Assembly (NCBI GenBank): GCA_030620035.1 | Contig: JAUXAE010000001.1 | Location: 1 to 28,168 of the forward strand | DNA: 28,168 nt | Direction: 5' to 3' | Origin: Dehalococcoidales bacterium | GTDB taxonomy: Bacteria > Chloroflexota > Dehalococcoidia > Dehalococcoidales > JAUXAE01 | In this document: positions 13,978 to 22,312 of the stretch, piece by piece | Numbering within the stretch: the stretch's first letter is position 1 | Layout: the number at the start of each line of letters is the position of its first letter | Made by a program: the position numbers and the translations under genes | The notes under the pieces: generated by a model | What the model was told of the DNA's origin: nothing | The model's database searches: none | Seen by the model: only the letters and a program-made list of their open reading frames with translations

Positions 13978-15064
13978 GCCCGCCTCCGAAGTGATAGTAA
14001 GCGGCGCAGGTTCCCTCGGATGAGACCATACAGGGCCCCACCGGCTGCTCCGGGGTGCAGGCAGCGCCAAAAAGCTTGCAGTCCAGCGGCGTGGCTACCC
14101 CGCGCAGTATGGCCCCGCACAGGCAGCCGGCCGGCTCTTTAGGAGGCTCCTCAACACGGATGTCAAATGCCCTCTCGGCATCAAAGGCGGCAAATTCATT
14201 CCTGATTCTTAGTCCGCTGCCGGGCAAGGTGCCGATGCCCCGCCAGTTGGCCGGGCAGACTTCAAAGACCTGCTCCATTAGTTTCAGCGCCTGTCGGTTG
14301 CCCTCGGGGCGCACCGCCCGGGGATAGGCTATCTCCACCTTGGGCTGGCTACTCTCAATCTGCTCAACCAGCAGGCTGACGCAGTAGAGGATATCCAGTG
14401 GCTCAAAACCGGAGACGGCGCAGGCAATACTGTAGTTCTGGGGGATAAAATCCCAGGCCTGGGAACCGATGATGGTGCTGACATGGCCCGGACAGACGAT
14501 GCCGTCAAGCCTGATTTCCCCGGAGTCAAGCAGCACCTTGGTCACCGGCGGCGTCAGCTTGTGCAGCGAGATGACATAGTAGTTCTTCAGCCCCTCAGCT
14601 TCAGCCTGCAGGATGGAAGCGGCGATGGTTGGCGCCGTGGTCTCAAAGCCGATGCCGACAAATACCACCGGGCGGTCAGGGTTCTTGCGGGCGATATCCA
14701 GGGCATCCAGTGTCGAGTATACTACGCGGATGTCGCTACCCTCCGCCCGGGCTTCCTGCAGGCTGGAGCGGCTTGAGGGTATCTTGAGCAGGTCGCCGAA
14801 GGTGGCCGTAGTTATTCCGGGCAGGCGGGAAAGGGCGATAACCCTGTCCAGGTCTTCGGTGGCGGTAACACATACCGGGCAGCCGGGGCCGGAGAGCATC
14901 TCTATGTTGGGCGGCAGCAGCTGGCGGATGCCGTATTTGAAGATGGCCACGGTGTGCCCCCCGCAGAACTCCATCAGCCGGGCCGGCTTTTTAGACCTCT
15001 GGACTATCCTATCTATCAGTTTCTTACCGCTCTGGCTGTTGCGGAACTCGTCAACAAACTTCAT
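13970..15064 (-). CDS. hypD: Hydrogenase maturation protein HypD
   Basis: 364 aa. HypD is the [4Fe-4S] scaffold on which, with HypC, the Fe(CN)2CO unit is assembled. Visible motifs: MEFCGGHTVAIFKYG (Cys34, His37), GPGCPVCVT (Cys62, Cys65), and the C-terminal cysteine-rich part with GCLCGAILRG, LFGAACTPE, GPCMVSSEGTC, holding the cluster ligands. Length is normal. It begins 8 nt after hypC and overlaps hypE. Confidence 0.97.
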   Translation of the reverse strand: MKFVDEFRNSQSGKKLIDRIVQRSKKPARLMEFCGGHTVAIFKYGIRQLLPPNIEMLSGPGCPVCVTATEDLDRVIALSRLPGITTATFGDLLKIPSSRSSLQEARAEGSDIRVVYSTLDALDIARKNPDRPVVFVGIGFETTAPTIAASILQAEAEGLKNYYVISLHKLTPPVTKVLLDSGEIRLDGIVCPGHVSTIIGSQAWDFIPQNYSIACAVSGFEPLDILYCVSLLVEQIESSQPKVEIAYPRAVRPEGNRQALKLMEQVFEVCPANWRGIGTLPGSGLRIRNEFAAFDAERAFDIRVEEPPKEPAGCLCGAILRGVATPLDCKLFGAACTPEQPVGPCMVSSEGTCAAYYHFGGGHG

Positions 15065-15072
15065 CTAGGCCT

Positions 15073-15288
15073 CTACACCATACCCATTTCCTGGAACATC
15101 CTGATGGTCTCCTGGGCCTCTTTCTGGTCGACTATCTGGATGGCGTAGCCGGTGTGGAGCAGGACATAGTCACCGACCCTGGCCCCGGGGGTCAGGGTGA
15201 TGCTGGCTTTATAGCTGGTTCCGGCCATGTCCACCTCGGCCTGATTCCCCTCAATTGATTTAATTAGTGCCGGCACGGCAAGACACAT
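15073..15288 (-). CDS. hypC: Hydrogenase assembly chaperone HypC
   Basis: 71 aa. MCLAVPA at the N-terminus contains the essential Cys2, exposed after Met removal, which binds the iron delivered with HypD. DYVLLHTGYAIQIVD is the conserved OB-fold segment. It also chaperones the hydrogenase large subunit precursor. It starts 3 nt after the hypF stop. Confidence 0.97.
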   Translation of the reverse strand: MCLAVPALIKSIEGNQAEVDMAGTSYKASITLTPGARVGDYVLLHTGYAIQIVDQKEAQETIRMFQEMGMV

Positions 15289-15291
15289 CTT

Positions 15292-17601
15292 TTAACCTCT
15301 CTTCATGATATTATTGGCGATAACCGCCTGACCCAGCGAGATACCACCGTCATTAGTGGGTACCTGATGGTGGGCCAAAACTTTTAGGCCGGCGGCGGTA
15401 AGGGTAGTGGTTACCTGCTGGAGTAGCCGCCGGTTCTGGAAGACACCGCCGGAAAGGGCCACGGTATTAATACCGCTTTGCTCAGCCAGCTGGCAACACA
15501 TCTGGACTATCATCCGGGTCACCGTGTTGTGGAATTTGGCTGAGATTTTGGCCAGGGCAACACCGCTTGACAGCTCCGAGATGATGCCCGAAAACAGCTC
15601 CTTGAGCCTGATAATTCTGATACCATCCTTTAGCTCTATAGTGAAGGGATAGCCGCCTTCAATTAGTATATCATCGGCGGCCATCTCAAGCTCAATGGCC
15701 GCCTGGGCATCATAGTCAATCTGGCCCCTTATGCCTATCAGGGCGGAGACGGCGTCAAAGAGGCGGCCGCAGCTTGAGGTCAGCGGAGAATTGATTTTTT
15801 TGTCTAGCTGCTGTTTTATCAGCTCTAATTCCACCTCGTCAACACGGCCAAGGCCGGGCAGCTTCCGGCTCAGGGCCTCCTCTCCCAGCAAATGGTAGAG
15901 GTAGCCGATGGCGGTGCGGTAGGGCTTTTTAATGGCGGCGGCACCGCCGGGCAGAGGCAGGTACTCCAGATGCCCCCGCCGTTGAAACCCTTTGTAGTCG
16001 GCTACCAGGAACTCGCCGCCCCAGATATGGCCGTCGCTGCCGTAGCCGGTGCCGTCAAAAGCCACGCCGATGACCGGCTCTTTAACCCCGTTGTCAACCA
16101 TACAGCTGACGATGTGGGCGTGGTGGTGCTGGACAGAAACCAAAGGCAGCCTTTCTTCCTCTGATTTTACTTGAGCCCACCTGGTGGCCAGGTAATCGGG
16201 GTGCTTATCACAGGCAATAATCTCGGGGCCAATGCGGAACATCTTCTGGTAGAGGGTGATGGTGGCCTCAAAGTGCTCCAGTGTTTCCTCATTTTCCATA
16301 TCGCCGATGTGCTGGCTCAGGAAGGCGTGGCCCTCCTTGAGCAGGCAGAAGGTATTCTTCTCCTCGGCACCGCAGGCCAGCACCGGCCGGGCATTGAAGG
16401 GCAGGTGAATTGGGTAGGGGGCGTAGCCGCGGGCCCGCCTTATTATGGTGGTCTTACCGGCCACCATGGTTACGCTGTCGTCATAGCGGGAGTAGATGTC
16501 CCGGTTGTGCCTCAGGAAGTAGTCGGCAATGCCCCGAAGCCTTGTTAGCGCCTCGTTATTGTCCTTGGCGATGGGCTCCTCACTCAGGTTACCGCTGGTC
16601 ATCACCAGCGGTAGCTTGGTGTCTTTCATCAGCAGGTGGTGCAGCGGTGTGTAGGGCAGCATTACCCCCAGGTATTTAAGGCCGGGGGCGACCAGTGTTG
16701 TGATTGAAGAGGAAGACTGCCATTTTAGCAGCACAATGGGGCTGGCCGGTGAGGTGAGCAGCTCCTCTTCCTCATTTGAGACAAGGCAGTGCTCCCTGAC
16801 CTCATCAAGGTCGGCCACCATTACCGCTAGCGGCTTGGCCGGCCGCTTCTTTCTCTGCCTTAAAGCGCTGACGGCAGCCTTACTGGTGGCATCACAGGCC
16901 AGAAGATAGCCACCCAGTCCCCTGATGGCCAGAATCTTACCCCCTTTTAGCAGCTGGCTTGAGGTGGCGATAACATCCCGGCCGGGAACGGTATTGCCTT
17001 GGGCATCGGCCAGCTCCAGTGACGGGCCGCAGGTGGGGCAAGCGTTGGGCTGAGCGTGAAAACGCCTATTTAAGGGGTCGTCATACTCCGCCTGGCAGGC
17101 GGGGCACATCCTGAAGCGGCGCATGGTGGTCAGCGGGCGGTCGTAGGGAATATCCTCAATGATGGTAAACCTGGGACCGCAGTTGGTGCAGTTGGTGAAG
17201 GGGTAGCGGTAACGCCGGTTATCGGGGTCCAGAAAGTCCTGCCGGCACGGGTCACAGGTGGCCAGGTCAGGGGAGATCAGCTGGTATTCACCGGCCTGGG
17301 CTAGACTTGGGCGAATCTCAAACCTATGATAGCCCACCGGCGGCTGCCGGCTTACCGATAGCTCATTGATACGGGCCTGGGGAGGCTGATTCTCTTTAAG
17401 GTCACTGAGGAAGCCATCAAGGTCGGCCTTCTCCCCCTCCACCTCAATCAAAACGCTACCCGAGGTGTTCAACACCCAGCCCTTGAGTTTGTGCTTCTGG
17501 GCCAGCTGATATATAAAGGGCCTGAAGCCAACACCCTGAACGACGCCCCGGACGCTTATCTTAAGTAGCTGCCTGTTTCCTATCGCCTGTGTCATGTTCA
17601 A
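15292..17601 (-). CDS. hypF: Carbamoyltransferase HypF
   Basis: 769 aa, all domains present in the usual order: acylphosphatase (VRGVVQGVGFRPF at 17-29), zinc fingers (CDPC 116-119, CTNC 138-141, CPAC 166-169, CPTC 188-191), YrdC-like domain (about 205-395) and a Kae1-like domain with HHHAH (492-496). It turns carbamoyl phosphate and ATP into a carbamoyl group that is passed to HypE. It overlaps hypB by 4 nt (ATGA). Confidence 0.97.
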   Translation of the reverse strand: MNMTQAIGNRQLLKISVRGVVQGVGFRPFIYQLAQKHKLKGWVLNTSGSVLIEVEGEKADLDGFLSDLKENQPPQARINELSVSRQPPVGYHRFEIRPSLAQAGEYQLISPDLATCDPCRQDFLDPDNRRYRYPFTNCTNCGPRFTIIEDIPYDRPLTTMRRFRMCPACQAEYDDPLNRRFHAQPNACPTCGPSLELADAQGNTVPGRDVIATSSQLLKGGKILAIRGLGGYLLACDATSKAAVSALRQRKKRPAKPLAVMVADLDEVREHCLVSNEEEELLTSPASPIVLLKWQSSSSITTLVAPGLKYLGVMLPYTPLHHLLMKDTKLPLVMTSGNLSEEPIAKDNNEALTRLRGIADYFLRHNRDIYSRYDDSVTMVAGKTTIIRRARGYAPYPIHLPFNARPVLACGAEEKNTFCLLKEGHAFLSQHIGDMENEETLEHFEATITLYQKMFRIGPEIIACDKHPDYLATRWAQVKSEEERLPLVSVQHHHAHIVSCMVDNGVKEPVIGVAFDGTGYGSDGHIWGGEFLVADYKGFQRRGHLEYLPLPGGAAAIKKPYRTAIGYLYHLLGEEALSRKLPGLGRVDEVELELIKQQLDKKINSPLTSSCGRLFDAVSALIGIRGQIDYDAQAAIELEMAADDILIEGGYPFTIELKDGIRIIRLKELFSGIISELSSGVALAKISAKFHNTVTRMIVQMCCQLAEQSGINTVALSGGVFQNRRLLQQVTTTLTAAGLKVLAHHQVPTNDGGISLGQAVIANNIMKRG

Positions 17602-18254
17602 GCTCTAAGGCTTTTAAGTTCGGCCTCAAGCCATGATAGCCAGGGGTCAAGACCCTGGCCGGTCTTAGCCGATAGCTGGAATATCTCAACATCTGGGTTA
17701 AGTCCAATGACCTTCCTCTTAAAGGCATCCAGGTCAAAATCAAGAAGGGGCATCAGGTCAGTCTTGTTGATGACAACAGCTTCTGATTCGGTAAACATCA
17801 TCGGGTATTTGATGGGCTTGTCATCACCCTCGGGGACGCTGAGCAGGACCACTCGCTTGTGTTCACCCAGCCTGAATGCGGCCGGGCAGACCAGGTTGCC
17901 CACATTCTCAATAAAGAGAAGGTCTATCTCATTAAGTTTAAGATTATTTAGGGCGTTTTCTACCATGTTGGCATCCAGGTGGCAGCCGCCGCCGGTATTA
18001 ATCTGAACCACGGCCACTCCCTGGTCGCTTATCCGGTCGGCGTCAATAGTGGAGGCAATATCGCCTTCAATGACGGCGATTCTGGTTTTATCCTTAAGCC
18101 GGGCTATCGTCTTCAGGATCAGGCTTGTTTTGCCGGCCCCCGGCGAGGCCATGATATTCAGTGCCAGAATACGGTGATTATCAAGGAGCCGCTGGTTTTT
18201 CTGGGCCATCTGTGTATTGGCGTCCAGAATATTCTGTAATACCTTTACCTTCAT
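17598..18254 (-). CDS. hypB: Hydrogenase nickel incorporation GTPase HypB
   Basis: 218 aa. P-loop ASPGAGKTSL, EGDIAS, INTGGGCHLDA, ENVGNLVCPA and NKTD show the SIMIBI GTPase with its Cys-His-Cys metal site at the dimer face. It lacks the N-terminal His-rich stretch and the CxxGC high-affinity site found in some HypB proteins, so it probably delivers but does not store nickel. The start codon follows directly on the hypA stop (TAAATG). Confidence 0.96.
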   Translation of the reverse strand: MKVKVLQNILDANTQMAQKNQRLLDNHRILALNIMASPGAGKTSLILKTIARLKDKTRIAVIEGDIASTIDADRISDQGVAVVQINTGGGCHLDANMVENALNNLKLNEIDLLFIENVGNLVCPAAFRLGEHKRVVLLSVPEGDDKPIKYPMMFTESEAVVINKTDLMPLLDFDLDAFKRKVIGLNPDVEIFQLSAKTGQGLDPWLSWLEAELKSLRA

Positions 18255-18596
18255 TTAGTCCACCTCTATGCTGTCAATGTAGAATTCTTTGCCGGCGGTT
18301 ACCTCGGCGTCCCACTCTTTACACTTGGGACAGCTCCAATCTAATTTTTCCGGTGAGAAGGAGAAGCCGCACCGGCGACAGCGTACCTGCATGGGCACTC
18401 GCCTAAATGACAGCCTGGCATCACGGGCGATGCTGTCCTGGCTCAAGAAGTCGAAGTAGAACTGGACACTGTCATCAACAATGCCCGACATTTCACCGAT
18501 AACCAGGTTTATCTTGGTTATCCTGCTGGCCTGGGCCTCCCTGGCCTTGTTGAGGGCAATATCAAGCACCTCCTGGGTGACACCGAGCTCATGCAT
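18255..18596 (-). CDS. hypA: Hydrogenase nickel incorporation protein HypA
   Basis: 113 aa. MHELGVTQEVL gives His2, the N-terminal Ni ligand. CRRCGFSF and CPKC are the two zinc CxxC pairs, about residues 73-92. It hands nickel, with HypB, to the large subunit of [NiFe]-hydrogenase. It is the first gene of the operon, transcribed from the promoter at 18628-18657. No clear Shine-Dalgarno is seen. Confidence 0.96.
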   Translation of the reverse strand: MHELGVTQEVLDIALNKAREAQASRITKINLVIGEMSGIVDDSVQFYFDFLSQDSIARDARLSFRRVPMQVRCRRCGFSFSPEKLDWSCPKCKEWDAEVTAGKEFYIDSIEVD

Positions 18597-18604
18597 ATGG
18601 CATC

Positions 18605-18616
18605 AGTCTTAAGACT
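18605..18616. promoter_or_regulatory. Palindrome in the hypA leader
   Basis: AGTCTTAAGACT is a perfect 12-bp palindrome between the predicted transcription start and the hypA ATG. CTTAAG occurs again at 18615-18620, giving two CTTAAG units 7 bp apart. It could be an operator of the hyp operon. Confidence 0.4.
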
Positions 18617-18627
18617 TAAGTACTACT

Positions 18628-18657
18628 ATTATAATCTATTGGCCGATTTGTGTCCAA
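18628..18657 (-). promoter_or_regulatory. Promoter of the hypABFCDE operon
   Basis: TTGGAC (18657-18652), 18-nt spacer, perfect TATAAT (18633-18628). It is a plain housekeeping-type promoter, not a -24/-12 sigma-54 site. Confidence 0.6.
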
Positions 18658-18674
18658 CGGGGAAGGTGTCTTAA

Positions 18675-18704
18675 TTGACACCCAGTTAGCGATGCCACTA
18701 GAAT
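18675..18704 (+). promoter_or_regulatory. Promoter of the M16 peptidase gene with overlapping inverted repeat
   Basis: TTGACA (18675-18680), 18-nt spacer, TAGAAT (18699-18704). GGTGTC-TTAATT-GACACC (18665-18682) is an 18-bp dyad that covers the -35 box, a likely repressor site. The divergent hypA promoter begins 8 bp to the left. Confidence 0.55.
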
Positions 18705-18734
18705 ATCTTTAGTTTTCATTAGAGGTTTAAACTA

Positions 18735-19997
18735 TTGTACCAAAAGACGACGCTGGCTAACGGTCTTCGGGTCATTACGGCCACCATGCCCCATGCCCAA
18801 TCGGTGTCCATCTGCTTTTTTATCGGCGTTGGCTCCCGGTATGAGAGCCAGGAGCAGGCCGGTATCTGCCATTTTATTGAGCACCTGCTGTTTAAGGGTA
18901 CTAAGAGGCGGGTGACCGCCCGGGAGGTCTCGGAGGCCATTGAGGGGGTGGGTGGTATTCTTAATGGTGGCACCGACCGGGAATTAACCAGCTACTGGTG
19001 TAAGGTGGCCAAGCCCCACTTTGAGTCGGCCCTGGATGTCCTGGCCGATATCCTGCTAAATTCCCGGTTTGACCCCCAGGATATAGACAAGGAGCGACGG
19101 GTCATCATTGAAGAGATTAATATGGGCTATGATGACCCGTCGCAGCGGGCCAGTCTGCTGATTGATGAGCTTCTATGGCCGGGTCACCCCCTGGGGCGTG
19201 ACATTGCCGGCAGCAAGCAGTCGGTGCTGGCCACCACCAGGGAGACGATGCTTGATTTTCTAGCCAGGCAGTACCTGCCCGGTAACTTGGTGGCGGCCGT
19301 TGCCGGTGATATTCAGCATGAAGAGGCGGTAGCCGCGGTGGGCCGGGTTATAGGTAACTGGACTGGCCCGGGGCCACCTTCGGGATATGAGGCCTACCGT
19401 GGGAAAACAGCCCGGCGGTTGTCTATTGAGAGGCGGGACATAGAGCAGGTCCATCTCTACCTGGCCCTGCCCGGCCTATCACTGGGTCATCCCAAGCGGT
19501 TTACCCTTGACCTGCTCAATGTTATCCTGGGCGAGGGGATGAGCAGCCGCCTGTTCGCTGAGATTCGTGACCGGCTGGGGCTGGCCTACAGCATTTATAG
19601 CTATGTTGAGCATTTCCACGATACCGGCTCGGTGGCCATCTATGCCGGTGTTGAGCCCAAGAACCTTCAGGTGGCCATCAGGGCCATCCTGGAGCAGCTT
19701 TCTGGGCTCAAAGAGACCGTCTCTGAACCGGAGCTGGCCAAGGCCAAGGAACTGGCCAAGGGGCGCCTGCTGCTGCGCATGGAAGACAGCCGCAGTGTTG
19801 CCGGCTGGCTGGGGGGACAGGAGACCCTCACCGGGCAGGTGCTCACAGTTAGCCAGGTGCTGGCCATTATTGATGCCATCACCGCAGATGAGCTTAAGTC
19901 TTTGGCCCAGGAGCTGATGGTGACCAGCCGGCTTCGCCTGGCCCTGGTGGGCCCGGTGGCCAAGGATGAGCCACTGGAAGGGCTGCTCAGGCTTTAG
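18735..19997 (+). CDS. M16 family zinc peptidase (processing-peptidase type)
   Basis: 420 aa from a TTG start; AGAGGT lies about 9 nt before it, and the family N-terminus YQKTTLANGLRVI begins there. The inverted zinc motif HFIEH is at 46-50 (HxxEH) and ERRVIIEEI near 120-128 carries the third ligand. The C-terminal half has SSRLFAEIRDRLGLAYSIYS, with the Arg/Tyr pair expected in an active M16 subunit. So a single chain with both halves, like bacterial PqqL/YmxG-type peptidases. It is likely cytoplasmic, as no signal peptide is seen. It converges on groEL. Confidence 0.94.
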   Translation: MYQKTTLANGLRVITATMPHAQSVSICFFIGVGSRYESQEQAGICHFIEHLLFKGTKRRVTAREVSEAIEGVGGILNGGTDRELTSYWCKVAKPHFESALDVLADILLNSRFDPQDIDKERRVIIEEINMGYDDPSQRASLLIDELLWPGHPLGRDIAGSKQSVLATTRETMLDFLARQYLPGNLVAAVAGDIQHEEAVAAVGRVIGNWTGPGPPSGYEAYRGKTARRLSIERRDIEQVHLYLALPGLSLGHPKRFTLDLLNVILGEGMSSRLFAEIRDRLGLAYSIYSYVEHFHDTGSVAIYAGVEPKNLQVAIRAILEQLSGLKETVSEPELAKAKELAKGRLLLRMEDSRSVAGWLGGQETLTGQVLTVSQVLAIIDAITADELKSLAQELMVTSRLRLALVGPVAKDEPLEGLLRL

Positions 19998-20006
19998 GAC
20001 ATAAAG

Positions 20007-20034
20007 ATAGCCGTGGCCCTAGGGCCACGGCTAT
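20007..20034. terminator. Bidirectional hairpin between M16 gene and groEL
   Basis: A perfect 28-bp palindrome: arm ATAGCCGTGGCCCT and its exact reverse complement, centred on CCTAGG. It lies between two convergent stop codons (19997 and 20064). It has no T-run on either side, so it may act by hairpin-pausing or as a 3' mRNA end protector. Confidence 0.65.
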
Positions 20035-20063
20035 TATAGCTGCTGACATCGGTTAGTGGTGCT

Positions 20064-21680
20064 TTAGTACATCCCCTCCATGCCACCAGGTGGCGCCGCC
20101 GCCTCCTTCTCCTTGATAGTGGCCACCAGCGCTTCGGTAATCAGGACCATATTGGCGATGCTGGCGCCATTCTCCAGTTCCGCCCTTACCACCATGGTCG
20201 GGTCAATGATGCCCATCTCCACCATATTGCCGTATTCATCGGTTTCGGCATTGTAACCGATGCCGGGCGGGCTTTTCCTGACCTCCTCCATTACCACCGA
20301 GCCGTCCTTACCGGCGTTGATGGCAATCCAGCGGATGGGTTCCAGGATGGCCTTGCGGACAATTTTGGCTCCGGTGGCCTCATCACCCTCCAGCTTGAGC
20401 TTGTCCAGGACGGGTAGTGCGTTGAGCAGGCCAACACCACCACCGGGCAGGATGCCTTCTTCTACGGCGGCCCGCGTTGCTGACAGGGCATCCTCAACCC
20501 GGGCTTTCCTCTCCTTCATCTCGGTCTCAGTGGCGGCGCCGACGGCGATGACGGCGACACCACCTACCAGGGCGGCCTGCCTCTCCTGGAGCTTCTCACG
20601 GTCAAAAGCAGATTCGACCTCATCTGTCTGGGCCTTAATCTGCTTGATTCTATCCTTTATTGCCTGGGGTGAGCCTTTGCCCTCGATAATAGTGGTCTTA
20701 TCCTTGTTGGCCACTACCTTGCGGGCCCGGCCCAGGTCGGCTTCGGTTACCGAGTCCAGCTTGCGGCCGGTTTCCTTGGAGAGCACCTGGCCGCCGGTAA
20801 GAAGGGCCATATCCTCCAGCATTGCCTTTTGCCGGTCGCCAAAGCCGGGGGCCTTGACCGCCAGCACATTAATGGTGCCCCGCAGCTTGTTGACCACCAG
20901 GGTGGCCAGGGCTTCAGCCTCAACATTTTCGCAGACAATAACCAGGTTCTTGGTTATCTGCAGCATCTTCTCCAGGCCGGGCAGAAGCTCGGCTACCGTT
21001 TCTATCTTGCGGTCGGTCATCAGGATGTAGGGGTCCTCTATCACCGTTTCCATGCGCCCGGGGTCGGTGACGAAGTAGGGGCTGATATAGCCACGGTCAA
21101 ATTGCATCCCCTCGACGTACTCAGTCTCATACTTGATGCCCTTCGACTCCTCAATAGTGATGACCCCGTCCTTGCCCACCTTTTCCATAACATCGGCAAT
21201 CAGCTCACCAATCTCAGGGTCCTTGGCCGTTATGGTGGCCACCTGGACAATCTGCTGCCGGCCCTTTACTGGGGTGGATGCCCTCTTCAGCTCGTCAAGG
21301 ATAGCCTCGGTTGCCTTCTCAATACCCCTCTTCAAGTTGATGGGCTCGGCGCCGGCGGCTATGTTCTTAAAGGCTCCATCGATGATGGCCGCCGCCAGCA
21401 TGATTGATGTCGTCGTGCCGTCGCCACAGGCTTCGTTGGTCTTGGTGGCTGCCTCCTTGACCAGTTGAGCCCCCATGTTCTCAAAGGGCTCCGGGAGATC
21501 AATATCCCTGGCGATGGTAACACCATCGTCAATGATAGTGGGGGCACCACCCCACCCCTTTTCCAGGGCCACTGGATGACCCTTGGGCCCCAGTGTTACC
21601 TTAACGGCATCATTTAGTACGTCCACTCCCTTCTTCAGGGAATGTCTAACCTCATCACCAAAGATAATCTTCTTAGCCAT
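20064..21680 (-). CDS. groEL: Chaperonin GroEL
   Basis: 538 aa 60-kDa chaperonin subunit. VTLGPKGHPVALEK, DGTTTSIMLAAAI, EYVEGMQFDRGYISPYF and GGGVGLLNALPVL are typical. The tail is PPGGMEGMY and lacks the long GGM repeats of many GroELs. AAGGAGG lies before the ATG. It folds proteins in the cytoplasm with GroES, encoded 29 nt upstream in the same operon. Confidence 0.98.
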   Translation of the reverse strand: MAKKIIFGDEVRHSLKKGVDVLNDAVKVTLGPKGHPVALEKGWGGAPTIIDDGVTIARDIDLPEPFENMGAQLVKEAATKTNEACGDGTTTSIMLAAAIIDGAFKNIAAGAEPINLKRGIEKATEAILDELKRASTPVKGRQQIVQVATITAKDPEIGELIADVMEKVGKDGVITIEESKGIKYETEYVEGMQFDRGYISPYFVTDPGRMETVIEDPYILMTDRKIETVAELLPGLEKMLQITKNLVIVCENVEAEALATLVVNKLRGTINVLAVKAPGFGDRQKAMLEDMALLTGGQVLSKETGRKLDSVTEADLGRARKVVANKDKTTIIEGKGSPQAIKDRIKQIKAQTDEVESAFDREKLQERQAALVGGVAVIAVGAATETEMKERKARVEDALSATRAAVEEGILPGGGVGLLNALPVLDKLKLEGDEATGAKIVRKAILEPIRWIAINAGKDGSVVMEEVRKSPPGIGYNAETDEYGNMVEMGIIDPTMVVRAELENGASIANMVLITEALVATIKEKEAAAPPGGMEGMY

Positions 21681-21709
21681 TTTGCCTCCTTTTAGTCATT
21701 GAAATTTAT

Positions 21710-22009
21710 CTATTTGGTAGTTTTCCTGGCCAGGACCTGGTTCTCAGGAAAGATTATCAGCTCCTCGTCCTCGACCTTGTATTCAACGCCGCCGAACTTG
21801 GGATAGATTACGAAATCGCCTACCTTGACATCGAGCTTCTCCCGCTTGCCATCCTTGTCTTTTCGGCCCGGGCCCACGGCGATGATCTCACCCTCCTGTG
21901 TCTTCTCTTGTGCCGTATCGGGTATTAAGACGCCACCCTTGCTCACCTCCTCCTTCTGGCTGGGCCTGATTACCACTAGGTTGCCCAGTGGCTCCAGTTT
22001 AACCGCCAT
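21710..22009 (-). CDS. groES: Co-chaperonin GroES
   Basis: 99 aa from ATG 22009 (GGAGG upstream); the family start MAVKLEPLGNLVVIRP is found there. KGGVLIPDTAQEKTQEGEIIAVGPG contains the mobile loop region. Frames extending further upstream lie in the leader. It closes the GroEL cavity. The CIRCE-like operator lies 44 bp upstream of the start. Confidence 0.97.
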   Translation of the reverse strand: MAVKLEPLGNLVVIRPSQKEEVSKGGVLIPDTAQEKTQEGEIIAVGPGRKDKDGKREKLDVKVGDFVIYPKFGGVEYKVEDEELIIFPENQVLARKTTK

Positions 22010-22052
22010 TAAAATCCTCCTTCCTTGAATTAGTTTATTTGGGCTCAATTTT

Positions 22053-22079
22053 TTAGCAGTCTCGGTCGGAGACTGCTAA
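22053..22079. promoter_or_regulatory. Variant CIRCE operator of groESL
   Basis: TTAGCAGTC (22053-22061), 9-nt spacer, GACTGCTAA (22071-22079). CIRCE consensus is TTAGCACTC-N9-GAGTGCTAA, so spacing and 8 of 9 arm bases agree, with a matched C-to-G change in the left arm and G-to-C in the right arm. The pairing extends two more bases inward (TC/GA). It lies just downstream of the -10 box, the usual site for HrcA repression. Confidence 0.8.
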
Positions 22080-22086
22080 CCCGAGT

Positions 22087-22115
22087 ATCATAGCCTAGTT
22101 AGGTCTATACCGCAA
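22087..22115 (-). promoter_or_regulatory. Promoter of groESL
   Basis: TTGCGG (22115-22110), 17-nt spacer, TATGAT (22092-22087). The predicted start falls at the edge of the CIRCE-like dyad. Confidence 0.6.
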
Positions 22116-22292
22116 CTCAATTGATGGCTCTTTATAGTTAATATCAGATATTTACAGCAGTCTATAGTTAAAAATCAACCTTTTTCTCCGTTGATTGGCC
22201 ATTAGCTTATATATAGCCCGCTTTATCTCTGTTGACCTGAGATTGTTTTGACCTTTCCACCCAAGCGTGCCAGAATTTAGTTAGCCTGAATA

Positions 22293-22298
22293 TATAAT
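22293..22298 (+). promoter_or_regulatory. -10 box of the macro-domain gene
   Basis: TATAAT 14 nt before the ATG at 22313. The -35 region is poor. TTGACCT occurs twice upstream (22233-22239 and 22248-22254), with unknown meaning. Nothing else is recognised in 22116-22292. Confidence 0.4.
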
Positions 22299-22312
22299 CC
22301 GGGGGTGTGGCC

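Noticed and set aside
13978..14070. N-terminal extension of HypE into hypD
   Set aside because: It lies inside the cysteine-rich 3' end of hypD, and HypE homologs begin near KRILLAHGSGG.
20260..21030. 256-aa frame opposite groEL
   Set aside because: It is antisense to a certain gene and rich in Ser, Ala, Pro and Arg, as expected from GC-skewed reverse frames.
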